Of a DNA stretch of 64,000 bases, positions 53,378 to 60,687 are shown piece by piece. The position numbers and the translations under genes are program-made. The notes beneath the pieces are model-generated. The model had not been told where the DNA came from and made no database searches. It worked only from the letters and a program-made list of their open reading frames with translations. Origin of the DNA: Thermoanaerobaculia bacterium (GTDB taxonomy: Bacteria > Acidobacteriota > Thermoanaerobaculia > Multivoradales > Multivoraceae); the NCBI GenBank assembly GCA_022823665.1, contig JAJEHN010000036.1, positions 62,001-126,000 on the forward strand, given 5' to 3'. The stretch's first letter is position 1; every line of letters begins with the position of its first letter.

Positions 53378-53407
53378 CCGGTACGGGGCGATGACCGGTA
53401 CGAGGCA
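53374..53407 (+). repeat. Tandem 17-bp repeat between ribH and nusB
   Basis: Two copies of ATGACCGGTACGRGGCR (53374-53390 and 53391-53407) fill the whole gap from the ribH stop to the nusB ATG, so three ATGA-like units follow each other. A recent slippage duplication that lengthened the spacer by one unit is the simplest reading. Confidence 0.85.
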
Positions 53408-53908
53408 ATGATCAGGACGGGAGCCGCGGCAGCCCGGACTGGCCGCGCCCCGGCGGGAAAACGCCGGCAGGCACGTGAGATGGCGCTGCAGATGCTCTAC
53501 CAGCGAGAAGTCGGGCGGCTGGAACCGCCGCAGCTGGTCCGCGAGTTCGACGTCCATGCGTTCCACGCGGAGACCGCCGACGCGGGCGCCACACTGCGCG
53601 CCTCGAAGCTGGCGCTGGACTACGCGCGCACGCTCCTGGAAGGCAGCCTCGTCAACCAGGAATCGATCGACGCGCTGATCGATGAACAGGCGGAGAACTG
53701 GCGGCTGGAGAGAATGCCCCTGGTCGACCGGAATGTCCTGCGACTTGCCGTCTACGAGCTGCGTCACCAGCCGGACGTGCCCGCCGTCGTGGTGATCGAC
53801 GAAGCGATCGAGCTGGCCAAGAAGTTCGGTTCCGAGCAGTCGGGGAGGTTCGTCAACGGAATCCTGGACGCTCTGTTGGCGACCCTGGGCCGGGATGCCA
53901 GCCAATGA
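53408..53908 (+). CDS. nusB: Transcription antitermination protein NusB
   Basis: 166-residue all-helical protein that with NusE/S10 binds boxA of rRNA leaders to prevent termination. KRRQAREMALQMLYQREVG is the N-terminal block with RNA-binding basic residues. YARTLLEGSLVNQESIDALID and RMPLVDRNVLRLAVYELRHQPDVPAVVVIDEAIELAKKFGSEQSGRFVNGILDAL are the C-terminal signature. A roughly 20-residue Ala/Arg lead precedes the domain. It follows ribH after the short tandem repeat and overlaps no other called gene; the promoter-like box of the LptE-type gene lies 10 nt after its stop. Confidence 0.93.
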   Translation: MIRTGAAAARTGRAPAGKRRQAREMALQMLYQREVGRLEPPQLVREFDVHAFHAETADAGATLRASKLALDYARTLLEGSLVNQESIDALIDEQAENWRLERMPLVDRNVLRLAVYELRHQPDVPAVVVIDEAIELAKKFGSEQSGRFVNGILDALLATLGRDASQ

Positions 53909-53917
53909 ACCTGCTGC

Positions 53918-53923
53918 TAGGCT
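53918..53923 (+). promoter_or_regulatory. TAGGCT -10 box before lptE-like gene
   Basis: TAGGCT ends 7 nt before the ATG at 53931, which favours that codon over the ATGs at 53895 and 53925. No Shine-Dalgarno sequence is seen. Confidence 0.4.
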
Positions 53924-53930
53924 GATGGCG

Positions 53931-54482
53931 ATGAAGGCGGCATGGCCGGTGCGACTCGTGGCGGTGGTTCCGGTCCTTGCCGCCGGTCTTGCGCTGGCCG
54001 GCTGCGGCTACACCCTGGTGGGCAAGGCCTCCAACATCCCCGAGGACATTCGGCGGGTGTTCCTGCAGCCGTTCGAGAACCAGACCACGCGGGTCGAAGT
54101 CGAGCAGTTCCTCACTCAGGCGATCGCCGACGAACTGGTGACGAGGCCGCGGTTCGAACTGGTGGCGACCGAGAACGAGGCGGACGCGGTGATTCGCGGC
54201 GCGGTGACGGCATTCCGCGTGGCGCCGATCACGTTCACGAGCGACGGCCGCGCCCAGGAGTACGAACTGGCGATCGTCACCGACGTTTCGTTCCGGCGGG
54301 TTCCCACGCCGACCGGGGAGGAAGGGGAGGTGATCTGGGCGAACGACCGCTACCAGTTCAAGGAGAGCTACGAGGTCGAGAGCGCGGACAGCGACTTCTT
54401 CGACCGTGAGAACCTCGCCATCGAAGACAGCGCCGAACGCTTCGCCGACACGATGGTGACGGACCTGCTCGAGGGATTCTAG
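53931..54482 (+). CDS. LptE-like LPS-assembly lipoprotein
   Basis: 183-residue outer-membrane lipoprotein. The signal peptide ends in LALAGC, followed at once by GYTLVGKASNIPEDIRRVFLQPFENQTTRVEVEQFLTQAIADEL, the opening of LptE/RlpB proteins that plug the LptD barrel during LPS insertion. TRPRFELVATENEADAVIRGAVTAFRV continues the alpha/beta fold. LptE is poorly conserved, so the assignment rests on the GYxL...F.N.T pattern and length. It precedes rpsT on the opposite strand; in many genomes lptE lies near holA and rpsT. Confidence 0.8.
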   Translation: MKAAWPVRLVAVVPVLAAGLALAGCGYTLVGKASNIPEDIRRVFLQPFENQTTRVEVEQFLTQAIADELVTRPRFELVATENEADAVIRGAVTAFRVAPITFTSDGRAQEYELAIVTDVSFRRVPTPTGEEGEVIWANDRYQFKESYEVESADSDFFDRENLAIEDSAERFADTMVTDLLEGF

Positions 54483-54509
54483 GAGCGTGCGCGCCCCGCC
54501 GCGGGGGAT

Positions 54510-54806
54510 TCAGTCGGAAGATTCGGCTGTGGCTGTGCTGGCGGCCGCCTCGGCGCGATTCACCAGCCTGGTCAGGCGCGACTTGCGTCGGGCCGCCGCG
54601 TTCGGGTGGATCACGCCCCTTCGGGCCGTCGCGTCGATCAGGCTCAGCGTCGATGGGAGAAGCTCGTGCGCCTTCGCCACGTCGCTGTCCGCGGCGGTAC
54701 GAAGCTGCTTGATCGAGGTGCGGAGTCTGGACATCGCGGCCCGGTTCCGATCCCGCCGGATGAGGGACTGCCGGATGCGCTTCTCCGCCTGCTTGCTGTT
54801 CGCCAT
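54510..54806 (-). CDS. rpsT: 30S ribosomal protein S20
   Basis: 98-residue primary 16S-rRNA-binding protein. MANSKQAEKRIRQSLIRRDRNRAAMSRLRTSIKQL is the conserved helical, basic N-terminus, and LIDATARRGVIHPNAAARRKSRLTRLVNRAEAA the S20 C-terminal signature. GGAGAG lies about 8 nt before the ATG. The gene is a little longer than E. coli S20 owing to an Ala/Thr/Ser tail. Confidence 0.96.
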   Translation of the reverse strand: MANSKQAEKRIRQSLIRRDRNRAAMSRLRTSIKQLRTAADSDVAKAHELLPSTLSLIDATARRGVIHPNAAARRKSRLTRLVNRAEAAASTATAESSD

Positions 54807-54868
54807 TTCGTGTTCTCTCCGGGCTCGGGGCCGTAGGGTTCGTGTTGGCCGAGCCTTGGGGGTAACCG

Positions 54869-54881
54869 GCGCCGGCGGCGC
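54869..54881 (-). terminator. Short GC hairpin after cpoB
   Basis: GCGCC-ggc-GGCGC, a perfect 5-bp stem starting 3 nt after the cpoB stop on the minus strand. The 78-bp gap to rpsT holds no other clear element. The lack of a T-run makes termination uncertain. Confidence 0.3.
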
Positions 54882-54884
54882 AGT

Positions 54885-55715
54885 TTACAGTTGGTCGGCC
54901 GGGTTGTCGAGTTGCTGCAGGGCCAGGGCCGCCTCGTCCGAGTCCGGATACTCCTGCCTGACGCGGAGCAACATCTCGTTGCCCAGCTCGCGTTCGCCGA
55001 GTTCGATGTGCGCCACGCCGATGCGCAGCATGGAGCTCGCGACCTTGTCACTGGCCGGGTAACGTTCAGCGACCCGGCCGAGTTCGTCGATCGCCGTGCG
55101 AAACCTCCCCTGGCCCATGTACGACTCCCCAAGCCAGTACTGGGCGCTGTCCGCGTCCTCGCCGTCGGGGAAGGTGTCGAGATAGCGCTCGAAGCCGGTC
55201 GCTGCCTGTTCGTAGTCGCCGCTCAGGTAGTGCTGGTAGGCGGCGTCGTACAGCGTCTTGGGCTCCACGGACTGGGCGGGAGGGGTCTGCCGGCTGGCCT
55301 CGAGCTGCTCGCTGAGCGTGGCCAGGATCGTCTCCTGGCGCTCAAGCTGGCCCTGAAGGAGGTCGAACTCGTCGCTCACCTGCCCGATTCGTTCAAGAGC
55401 CGCGTTGAGGGTCCGTCGCTGTTCCTGGGTCGAGGTTCTCAGGGCTTCGATCTCGGCGAGGATCTGGCGGAGATCCTCCTTCAGGTCCGCCCTGGCGCTG
55501 ACGTCGCTCTCCAGCAGTTCTTCGACGGCGCGAGCCACGACGGTCAGGTCGTCGCGAGTGGGCGTTTGGGACCGGAGGGAAGCGACCTGCTGCTCGAGGG
55601 CCCCCAACCCGGCCTCCAGTTCCGTCAACTGGGTCGACGAGGTGCAGGCGAACGCCGGCACCAGCAGAACACCCGCCAGTATCCGGCTGGCGCGTCCTCG
55701 CGCCAGCCGCGTCAC
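54885..55715 (-). CDS. cpoB: Tol-Pal system coordinator CpoB (YbgF)
   Basis: 276-residue periplasmic protein that couples Tol-Pal outer-membrane constriction to PBP1B activity. The GTG start overlaps the pal stop (ATGTGA). A lipobox-like LLVPAFAC suggests lipidation. A coiled coil (LTELEAGLGALEQQVASLRSQ, then about 60-150) mediates trimerisation. C-terminal TPRs begin with LYDAAYQHYLSGDYEQAATGFERYLDTFPDGEDADSAQYWLGESYMGQGRF. It is the last gene of the tol-pal cluster. Confidence 0.92.
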   Translation of the reverse strand: MTRLARGRASRILAGVLLVPAFACTSSTQLTELEAGLGALEQQVASLRSQTPTRDDLTVVARAVEELLESDVSARADLKEDLRQILAEIEALRTSTQEQRRTLNAALERIGQVSDEFDLLQGQLERQETILATLSEQLEASRQTPPAQSVEPKTLYDAAYQHYLSGDYEQAATGFERYLDTFPDGEDADSAQYWLGESYMGQGRFRTAIDELGRVAERYPASDKVASSMLRIGVAHIELGERELGNEMLLRVRQEYPDSDEAALALQQLDNPADQL

Positions 55716-56290
55716 ATGCGGTCGGTTACGCGGAAGTAGGCGCGCCGGTTCAGTTGCCAGCAGTCCTCGTTCGACTCCTCGCACTGTGGCCGCTCCTCCC
55801 CGTAGCTGATCGTTCTCAGGCGATCGCCGGAAATGCCGAGCGAGGTGAGGTAGTCGCGAGCCGAGTTCGCCCTGCGGTCGCCGAGGGCCAGGTTGTAGTC
55901 GTTCGTCCCCCGCTCGTCGCAGTGGCCTTCGATCGTGATGACGAAGTCCTCGCCATCCTGGCTCTTGAGAAAGTCGGCGTTCTTGCCGAGCTGGGACCGT
56001 GTCGCGTCGGTCAGTGTCGCCTTGTCGAACTCGAAGTAGACGTCGCCAAGGAGACCCTTCTCATGGACTTCCTCGTTCGCTTCCACGATGTCCTCGGACC
56101 ACGGCGAGACGTATGCCGGCTCGACCGGAGGCTCCGGTGGCGGAGGCACGGGTTCCGGCGGCGGTGGCTCGGCCGCGGGTGGCGGCGGAGGCGGCGGCGG
56201 AGGCGGCTCGGGCGCGTCTTTCTTGCAGGCTCCAATGGCCAGCAGGACGAGCGCAGAAAGAATGAGGGCTGGGAACCTTCTGGCCAACAT
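55712..56290 (-). CDS. pal: Peptidoglycan-associated lipoprotein Pal
   Basis: 192-residue outer-membrane lipoprotein of the Tol-Pal system. The signal ends in LAIGAC. A proline run of ten residues and further Pro/Glu repeats form a long spacer. The OmpA-like domain then binds peptidoglycan: VYFEFDKATLTDATRSQLGKNADFL, TIEGHCDERGTNDYNLALGDRRANSARDYLTSLGI. AGGAG lies about 10 nt before the ATG, and a TTGCCG-N17-TAGTGT promoter lies further upstream. The C-terminus contains an extra Cys pair (CEESNEDC) not found in E. coli Pal. Confidence 0.95.
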   Translation of the reverse strand: MLARRFPALILSALVLLAIGACKKDAPEPPPPPPPPPPAAEPPPPEPVPPPPEPPVEPAYVSPWSEDIVEANEEVHEKGLLGDVYFEFDKATLTDATRSQLGKNADFLKSQDGEDFVITIEGHCDERGTNDYNLALGDRRANSARDYLTSLGISGDRLRTISYGEERPQCEESNEDCWQLNRRAYFRVTDRM

Positions 56291-56340
56291 ACCGGGACTA
56301 CTCCTAAAGCCTGGAAACCTGGATCGGTTCGGTTGCCCGG

Positions 56341-56369
56341 ACACTACCAGAGCGGTGCTCGGGCGGCAA
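56341..56369 (-). promoter_or_regulatory. Sigma-70-like promoter of pal-cpoB
   Basis: On the minus strand TTGCCG (56369-56364), a 17-nt spacer and TAGTGT (56346-56341) lie in the 107-bp gap between tolB and pal. The predicted transcript start leaves a leader of about 44 nt. The outer-membrane part of the Tol-Pal system can therefore be expressed apart from tolQRAB. Confidence 0.5.
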
Positions 56370-56397
56370 CAGCGGATTCTCCGGCGCACCTTCAACG

Positions 56398-57780
56398 TCA
56401 GTCGAAGTAGCCGGACCACGAGGGCGAGTAGTTGTTGCCGCGCGTGGTCACCTGGCGCAGGTAGCGGCCGTCGCCGCTCATGATGTAGATCTGGCGACCG
56501 CGCCCGCGCTGGCGGGACTCGAAGACGATCCACTCGCCATTGGGGGAGAACGTCGGGTACTCGTGACTGCCGGGCGCGGCTGTCAGCAGCTGATCCTGAC
56601 CGGTCACCAGATCGACGACCGCGATGTCGAAGCGGTCGCCGCGTTCGGTACGCCGGGCGTACACGAGCTTGCTGCCGTCGGGATGCCAGGAGGCCCCTTC
56701 GTTGTACCGGCCATTGACGGTCACCCGCTCGAGATCGCTGCCGTCCATGTTCATCACGTAGATCTGCGGGGTTCCGGAGCGGCTGGAGGTGAAGGCGATG
56801 CGGCGGCTGTCCGGTGAACAGTCGGGGTTCGTGTCCTCGCCGCTCGAGCGTGTGATCTGCCGGGGGGAGCCGCCTCCGCGCTCGATGGAGAAGACCTCGG
56901 TGCTGCTCTTTCCGCTGCGGCGGACCGGGCGCGAAAAGAGGACGGTTTCTCCGTCCGGGCAGACGCTCGGGGAGTACGCCGGTTGCTCCTCGAAGACGAT
57001 CGGCGTCTTGCGGCCGGTCGTGAGGTCGGCCCAGTAGACGCCGGGACGTCCCTGGAAGTACGAGAGATAGGCGAGTCCACTGCCGTCGACGGCCCAGACC
57101 GGCGAGAGACTGGTCGAGATGTGGCCCGTGATCCGGCGCTGGGCGTGACCGTCATAGTCCATCAGGAAGATCTCCTTGCTCGCCTGGCCCTCCCGGTCCG
57201 AGACAAAGGCGATCGAGGTCATCGCGATGCCGCGGCGACCGGTGAAGTAGAGGACGATCTCGTCGGAGAGCGCGTGCGCGATGCGCCGTGCCAGATCGAT
57301 GCCGCCGCTGAACCGCTTGCCGAGGATGAACTGACCGCTCGCCAGATCGTAGACCCGCCCCTCGAGGATCAACTCGTCCCCGTTCAGCTTGAACTCCGTC
57401 AGGAGGGCGACCTCGTTGCCGTATGCGCGGTACTGCTCGAGGTCTCTGGCGCGGTCGCCGCTCAAACGGACCGCGGAAAGCACTTCCGGGCCCTGGACAT
57501 CGAACAGTTGGGTGAAAGCCAGATCTTCGCGGAGGGTCTGCTCGAGTTCGCTCATCGCGTCGAGGAACTCCGGTCTCGCGCCGGGAGGGCGTCCGGCGCG
57601 GGGCAACGCGAGATTCAGACGCACCTCGGCGTCGGGCTCGAGAACGAGCTGGAGGTCCGACGGAAGGGGCGCGGGGTCCGTGGCGGCGGCTTCCGGCGCC
57701 GTTTGCGGCAGGACGGGAGACACGGCGAGGAGGCAGGGCGCGGCGGCCAGCACCATCATGCGAAGGATTGGAACTCTCAT
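56398..57780 (-). CDS. tolB: Tol-Pal periplasmic propeller protein TolB
   Basis: 460-residue periplasmic protein that binds Pal and TolA. The signal peptide (MMVLAAAPCLLAVSPVLPQ) is followed by the N-terminal domain with LNLALPRAGRPPGARPEFLDAMSELEQTLREDL. The beta-propeller has six blades with repeated SPD/DGS and IYVMNMDGSDLERVT, YSPSVCPDGETVLFSR, DTNPDCSPDSRRIAFTSSRSGTPQIYVMN. AGGAG lies 6 nt before the ATG. It follows tolA with a 17-nt gap. Confidence 0.93.
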   Translation of the reverse strand: MRVPILRMMVLAAAPCLLAVSPVLPQTAPEAAATDPAPLPSDLQLVLEPDAEVRLNLALPRAGRPPGARPEFLDAMSELEQTLREDLAFTQLFDVQGPEVLSAVRLSGDRARDLEQYRAYGNEVALLTEFKLNGDELILEGRVYDLASGQFILGKRFSGGIDLARRIAHALSDEIVLYFTGRRGIAMTSIAFVSDREGQASKEIFLMDYDGHAQRRITGHISTSLSPVWAVDGSGLAYLSYFQGRPGVYWADLTTGRKTPIVFEEQPAYSPSVCPDGETVLFSRPVRRSGKSSTEVFSIERGGGSPRQITRSSGEDTNPDCSPDSRRIAFTSSRSGTPQIYVMNMDGSDLERVTVNGRYNEGASWHPDGSKLVYARRTERGDRFDIAVVDLVTGQDQLLTAAPGSHEYPTFSPNGEWIVFESRQRGRGRQIYIMSGDGRYLRQVTTRGNNYSPSWSGYFD

Positions 57781-57797
57781 CGTTGGCTCCTGTGTCG

Positions 57798-58568
57798 TCA
57801 CCGGATCGTCATCGTGACACCCAGGCTGGGCTTCCGGAAGCTGACCGGCAACGGCGGCACCGGCGAGGCGAGTTCGATCGCCCTCAAACCGGCATTGTCG
57901 AATCGCGTGACCCCGGACGACAGGAGTAGCTCCAGGTCGCTGACGGTGCCGTCGGTCGCGATCCGGAAGAAGACGACCGCCTCCACCCCCTCGATCGGGG
58001 GTCTTGTCCAGCGGGCCTTGATCGCGGCCATCAGCCGGGATGTGTAGTAGACGTAGGTGAAGTCCTCGCTGTCGTAGCCGATCAACGGCGCTTCGGCATC
58101 GTCGGAACCCGCCAGCGAGTCGTCCACGGTTCGTTCGGGCTGAAACGGCCGCTCCAGCCGCGGGCGCGGTTCGGGCTCCGGTTCGGGCTCCGGCTCCGGC
58201 GGGGGCGGTTCGGGCTCCGGTTCCGGTTCGGGCGCTTCGGGGGCCAGGGTCGGAACGTCGGGTGGCGGCTCCTCGGGCGCCGGTTCGGGCTCGGGTTCGG
58301 GAACGGTCGCCGGTTCCGGTTCTTCCTGCGGCGGTGGTGGCGGAATGGGCTCCGGCCGGATGGTCGGCAGGCGGACGATCTCGAGCGGCTGCCGTTCCAG
58401 TTGGGTCCGCTCCGCGAACAGCCCGGGGCCGAACAGGAGCCCGCCGATCAGAGTGATGTGCAGGGCCAGCGACGCCGCCAGGCAGGGCCGGCTCAGGCTC
58501 TGGCCGCGCCGCTCCCGGCCCGCGAGAGCGCGTTCGAGCGGAAGCGTGCGGTCGTCCTGGTTCTTCAA
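57798..58568 (-). CDS. tolA: TolA/TonB-family energy transducer
   Basis: 256-residue inner-membrane protein linking TolQR to TolB and Pal. One N-terminal helix (LAASLALHITLIGGLLFGPGLF) is followed by a periplasmic spacer made of Pro-Glu dipeptide repeats (EPEPEPEP blocks, about 80-160) instead of the long helical domain of E. coli TolA. A TonB/TolA C-terminal domain follows (FTYVYYTSRLMAAIKARWTRPPIEGVEAVVFFRIATDGTVSDLELLLSSGVTRFDNAGLRAIE). The TTG at 58568 is chosen because a GAGGC box precedes it and it clears the tolR stop; TTG 58634 would add 22 residues overlapping tolR. By sequence alone it could be called TonB; the cluster makes it TolA. Confidence 0.82.
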   Translation of the reverse strand: MKNQDDRTLPLERALAGRERRGQSLSRPCLAASLALHITLIGGLLFGPGLFAERTQLERQPLEIVRLPTIRPEPIPPPPPQEEPEPATVPEPEPEPAPEEPPPDVPTLAPEAPEPEPEPEPPPPEPEPEPEPEPRPRLERPFQPERTVDDSLAGSDDAEAPLIGYDSEDFTYVYYTSRLMAAIKARWTRPPIEGVEAVVFFRIATDGTVSDLELLLSSGVTRFDNAGLRAIELASPVPPLPVSFRKPSLGVTMTIR

Positions 58569-58581
58569 AGGGCCTCGGGCC

Positions 58582-59001
58582 TCAATCCGCTGGTTGTACG
58601 ACGAGGGACACGCGATGGATGTCCGCACGCTCAAGAACGTCGAGCACGTCGATGATTCTTCCGTAGGGGACGTCCTCGTCGCCCTTGACGAACACCGCTT
58701 CGTAGTCGCGGAGCTCGAGCATCGGCAGCAACCGGTCGACCAGCAGCGCCGTAGCCACCGGTTCGTCCTTGATGTAGACGAGATCGTTCCGGGCGATCGT
58801 GAGAATCATCGGATCCTCGTCCCGGATGGCCAGCGACGCGGGAGATTCCATCTCCGGCAGCGTCACCTCGACCCCCTGGTGCAGCATCGGCGTCGCGATC
58901 ATGAAGATGATCAGCAGGACGAGCATGACGTCCACCAGGGGCGTGACGTTGATGTCGGCGAGGACCGAATCGTCGCTGTCGGTATCCTGGAAGAACGCCA
59001 T
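58582..59001 (-). CDS. tolR: TolR/ExbD biopolymer transport protein
   Basis: 139-residue proton-channel subunit. DINVTPLVDVMLVLLIIFMIATPML contains the transmembrane helix with the essential aspartate (PLVDVM). The periplasmic domain contains GVEVTLPEMESP and GDEDVPYGRIIDVLDVLERADIHRVSLVVQP. The position between tolQ and tolA identifies it as TolR. Its start is 22 nt after tolQ. Confidence 0.93.
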   Translation of the reverse strand: MAFFQDTDSDDSVLADINVTPLVDVMLVLLIIFMIATPMLHQGVEVTLPEMESPASLAIRDEDPMILTIARNDLVYIKDEPVATALLVDRLLPMLELRDYEAVFVKGDEDVPYGRIIDVLDVLERADIHRVSLVVQPAD

Positions 59002-59023
59002 GCTGTTCCCTCCGGGAGCTGGC

Positions 59024-59740
59024 TCAGCCGAAGTTCCGTTCGGCCAGATTCAGGAACTCAAGCGTGAAGTCGTCCATTTCGGCGCGCAACTGGCGGAGCC
59101 TGGTGGCCAGGTAGTTGTAGCCGACGAGGGCGGGAATCGCGGCAACCAGGCCGGCGGCCGTGTTCACCAGCGCTTCGGCGATGCCGGGAGCGACCGCGGT
59201 GATCGTGGCCGTGCCGGAGGTTCCAATGTCGTTGAAGGCGATCATGATTCCCCACACCGTGCCGAACAGGCCGATGAAGGGGGCCGCCGCGGCGGTCGTC
59301 GCCAGCCAGGACGTGTTCCGCGCGAGGACCCGGAGTTCGACGTTGGCAGCCCGGCGGAGCGTCCGTTCCAGGCCCATCAGCGATTGCAGGCGCAGGCCCT
59401 CGTCGTCTCCGTGAGGCTCGCGCAACGCCTTGATCTGCGTATCGATCTCGAGGTAGCCGGCCTGAAACAGTCCGACCAGGGAGGAGGCTCGATGGTCCGA
59501 CGCGGCCTTGCCGATGTCGCTGAAGCGGGCGGCCTTGCGGAAGAGGACCAGGAAACTCCGATTCTGCCGGCCGGTGCGCTGGAACAGCAGCAGGCGCTGA
59601 AGCAGCACGTACCAGGACGAAAGCGACATGAGCACCAGGATCCCGAGAACGATCTTCGCCACCGGGCCCGAGCGGAGAAAGAAATGGATGACCGCGGAGT
59701 CGCCGGTCATTGTTGCGAGCTGAATGGCGAACGAAGGCAC
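59024..59740 (-). CDS. tolQ: TolQ/ExbB proton-channel protein
   Basis: 238-residue inner-membrane protein with three helices: AKIVLGILVLMSLSSWYVLLQRLLLF near the N-terminus, then TTAAAAPFIGLFGTVWGIMIAF and AEALVNTAAGLVAAIPALVGYNYLA, which carry the family signature GLFGTVWGI and the channel-lining Thr. It powers Tol-Pal with the proton motive force. A GTG at 59740 is favoured by a TAGTTT box 8 nt upstream; an ATG at 59710 is the alternative. It is the first gene of tolQRAB. Confidence 0.92.
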   Translation of the reverse strand: MPSFAIQLATMTGDSAVIHFFLRSGPVAKIVLGILVLMSLSSWYVLLQRLLLFQRTGRQNRSFLVLFRKAARFSDIGKAASDHRASSLVGLFQAGYLEIDTQIKALREPHGDDEGLRLQSLMGLERTLRRAANVELRVLARNTSWLATTAAAAPFIGLFGTVWGIMIAFNDIGTSGTATITAVAPGIAEALVNTAAGLVAAIPALVGYNYLATRLRQLRAEMDDFTLEFLNLAERNFG

Positions 59741-59748
59741 CGCAGGGA

Positions 59749-59778
59749 AAACTACCAGACAGATAGACAGACGTCTAT
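59749..59778 (-). promoter_or_regulatory. tolQ promoter with ATAGAC-N4-GTCTAT operator-like repeat
   Basis: The minus strand shows TAGACG (59777-59772), a 17-nt spacer and TAGTTT (59754-59749), the latter ending 8 nt before the GTG of tolQ. A perfect inverted repeat ATAGAC-AGAC-GTCTAT (59763-59778) covers the -35. It lies in the 140-bp spacer to the divergent etfBA operon, so a bound regulator could act on both. Confidence 0.45.
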
Positions 59779-59880
59779 GGCTTGGCGGAGCCCCCAGCCG
59801 CCTGCTTCGGTAGCCGCGGACGCGGCGCTATGCTCGCGCGCCCGGCAGGGTGCCGCGAAGAAAGGTCTCGGGAGGAGAGG

Positions 59881-60687
59881 TTGAGGATCGGCGTCTGCAT
59901 CAAACAGGTACCGGACACGGACTCCCACCTGCGGATCGCCGACTCCGGAAGGGAGATCGACGACAGCGATCTGAACTGGGTCATCTCCAGTTGCGACCTC
60001 TGCGCGCTGGAGGAAGCGCTCCTCCTGGCCGAAGCGCAGGTGTCCCGCGGCGAGGAGCGGCCCGAGCTCGTCGTGTTCAGCCTCGGTCCGGCGCGGGTCG
60101 AAGAGGCGCTGAGAAAGGCCCTGGCGCTGGGTGCCGACCGCGCCGTTCACCTGGCTGACGAGGCTTTGCAGGGAGGCGACGCGCTCGCCGACGGACGCGC
60201 CCTGGCGGCTGCGCTGGCGGGAGCGAACTGCGACCTCGTGCTGACCGGCGCCCAGTCGGACGACCTGGGCCAGGCGGCGACTCCGGCGGTGATTGCCGAG
60301 ATCCTGGGCCTTCCGTACGCCTGGCTGGTCATGGCGGTCGAGCTGGACGCGCCCAGGCAGTCGGCGCGCGTCGTCCGGGAACTCGAGGGCGGCATGAACG
60401 AGGTTCTGAGGCTCGACCTGCCGGCCGTACTGGCGATTCAGGCCGGCATCAACAAGCCGCGGTTCGCTTCCCTGCGGGGAACGCTTCAGGCCCGCGGGAA
60501 GCCGCTCCACCGCGAGGATTGCTCGGGTGTGGATGCGGGCCTGGTGGGAGCCGCGGGCGCCGGCACCGAAACCGAATCCGTCACCTTGCCGCCTGCCGGC
60601 GCCGGCGGAGTGGTGATCGAGGGCGTTTCGGCGGAGGCGGCGGCGGAGGAGTTGCTCGCGCACCTCGAACGGGAGGCGGCGCTCTGA
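59881..60687 (+). CDS. etfB: Electron transfer flavoprotein beta subunit
   Basis: 268-residue subunit that with EtfA carries electrons from acyl-CoA and other dehydrogenases to ETF-quinone oxidoreductase. It begins LRIGVCIKQVPDTDSHLRI with a TTG start preceded by GGGAGGAGAGG. CALEEALLLAEAQ, SLGPARVEEALRKALALGADRAVHLAD, LTGAQSDDLGQAATPAVIAEILGLPYAW and RELEGGMNEVLRLDLPAVLAIQAGINKPRF are the family blocks, including the AMP-binding loop. Upstream in-frame codons encode an unconserved stretch. The stop overlaps the proposed CTG start of etfA. Confidence 0.92.
   Translation: MRIGVCIKQVPDTDSHLRIADSGREIDDSDLNWVISSCDLCALEEALLLAEAQVSRGEERPELVVFSLGPARVEEALRKALALGADRAVHLADEALQGGDALADGRALAAALAGANCDLVLTGAQSDDLGQAATPAVIAEILGLPYAWLVMAVELDAPRQSARVVRELEGGMNEVLRLDLPAVLAIQAGINKPRFASLRGTLQARGKPLHREDCSGVDAGLVGAAGAGTETESVTLPPAGAGGVVIEGVSAEAAAEELLAHLEREAAL

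Noticed and set aside
58140..58345. Short repeats (cggttcgggctc) resembling a CRISPR or satellite
   Set aside because: They are irregular and lie inside tolA, encoding its Pro-Glu spacer; no spacers of equal length.
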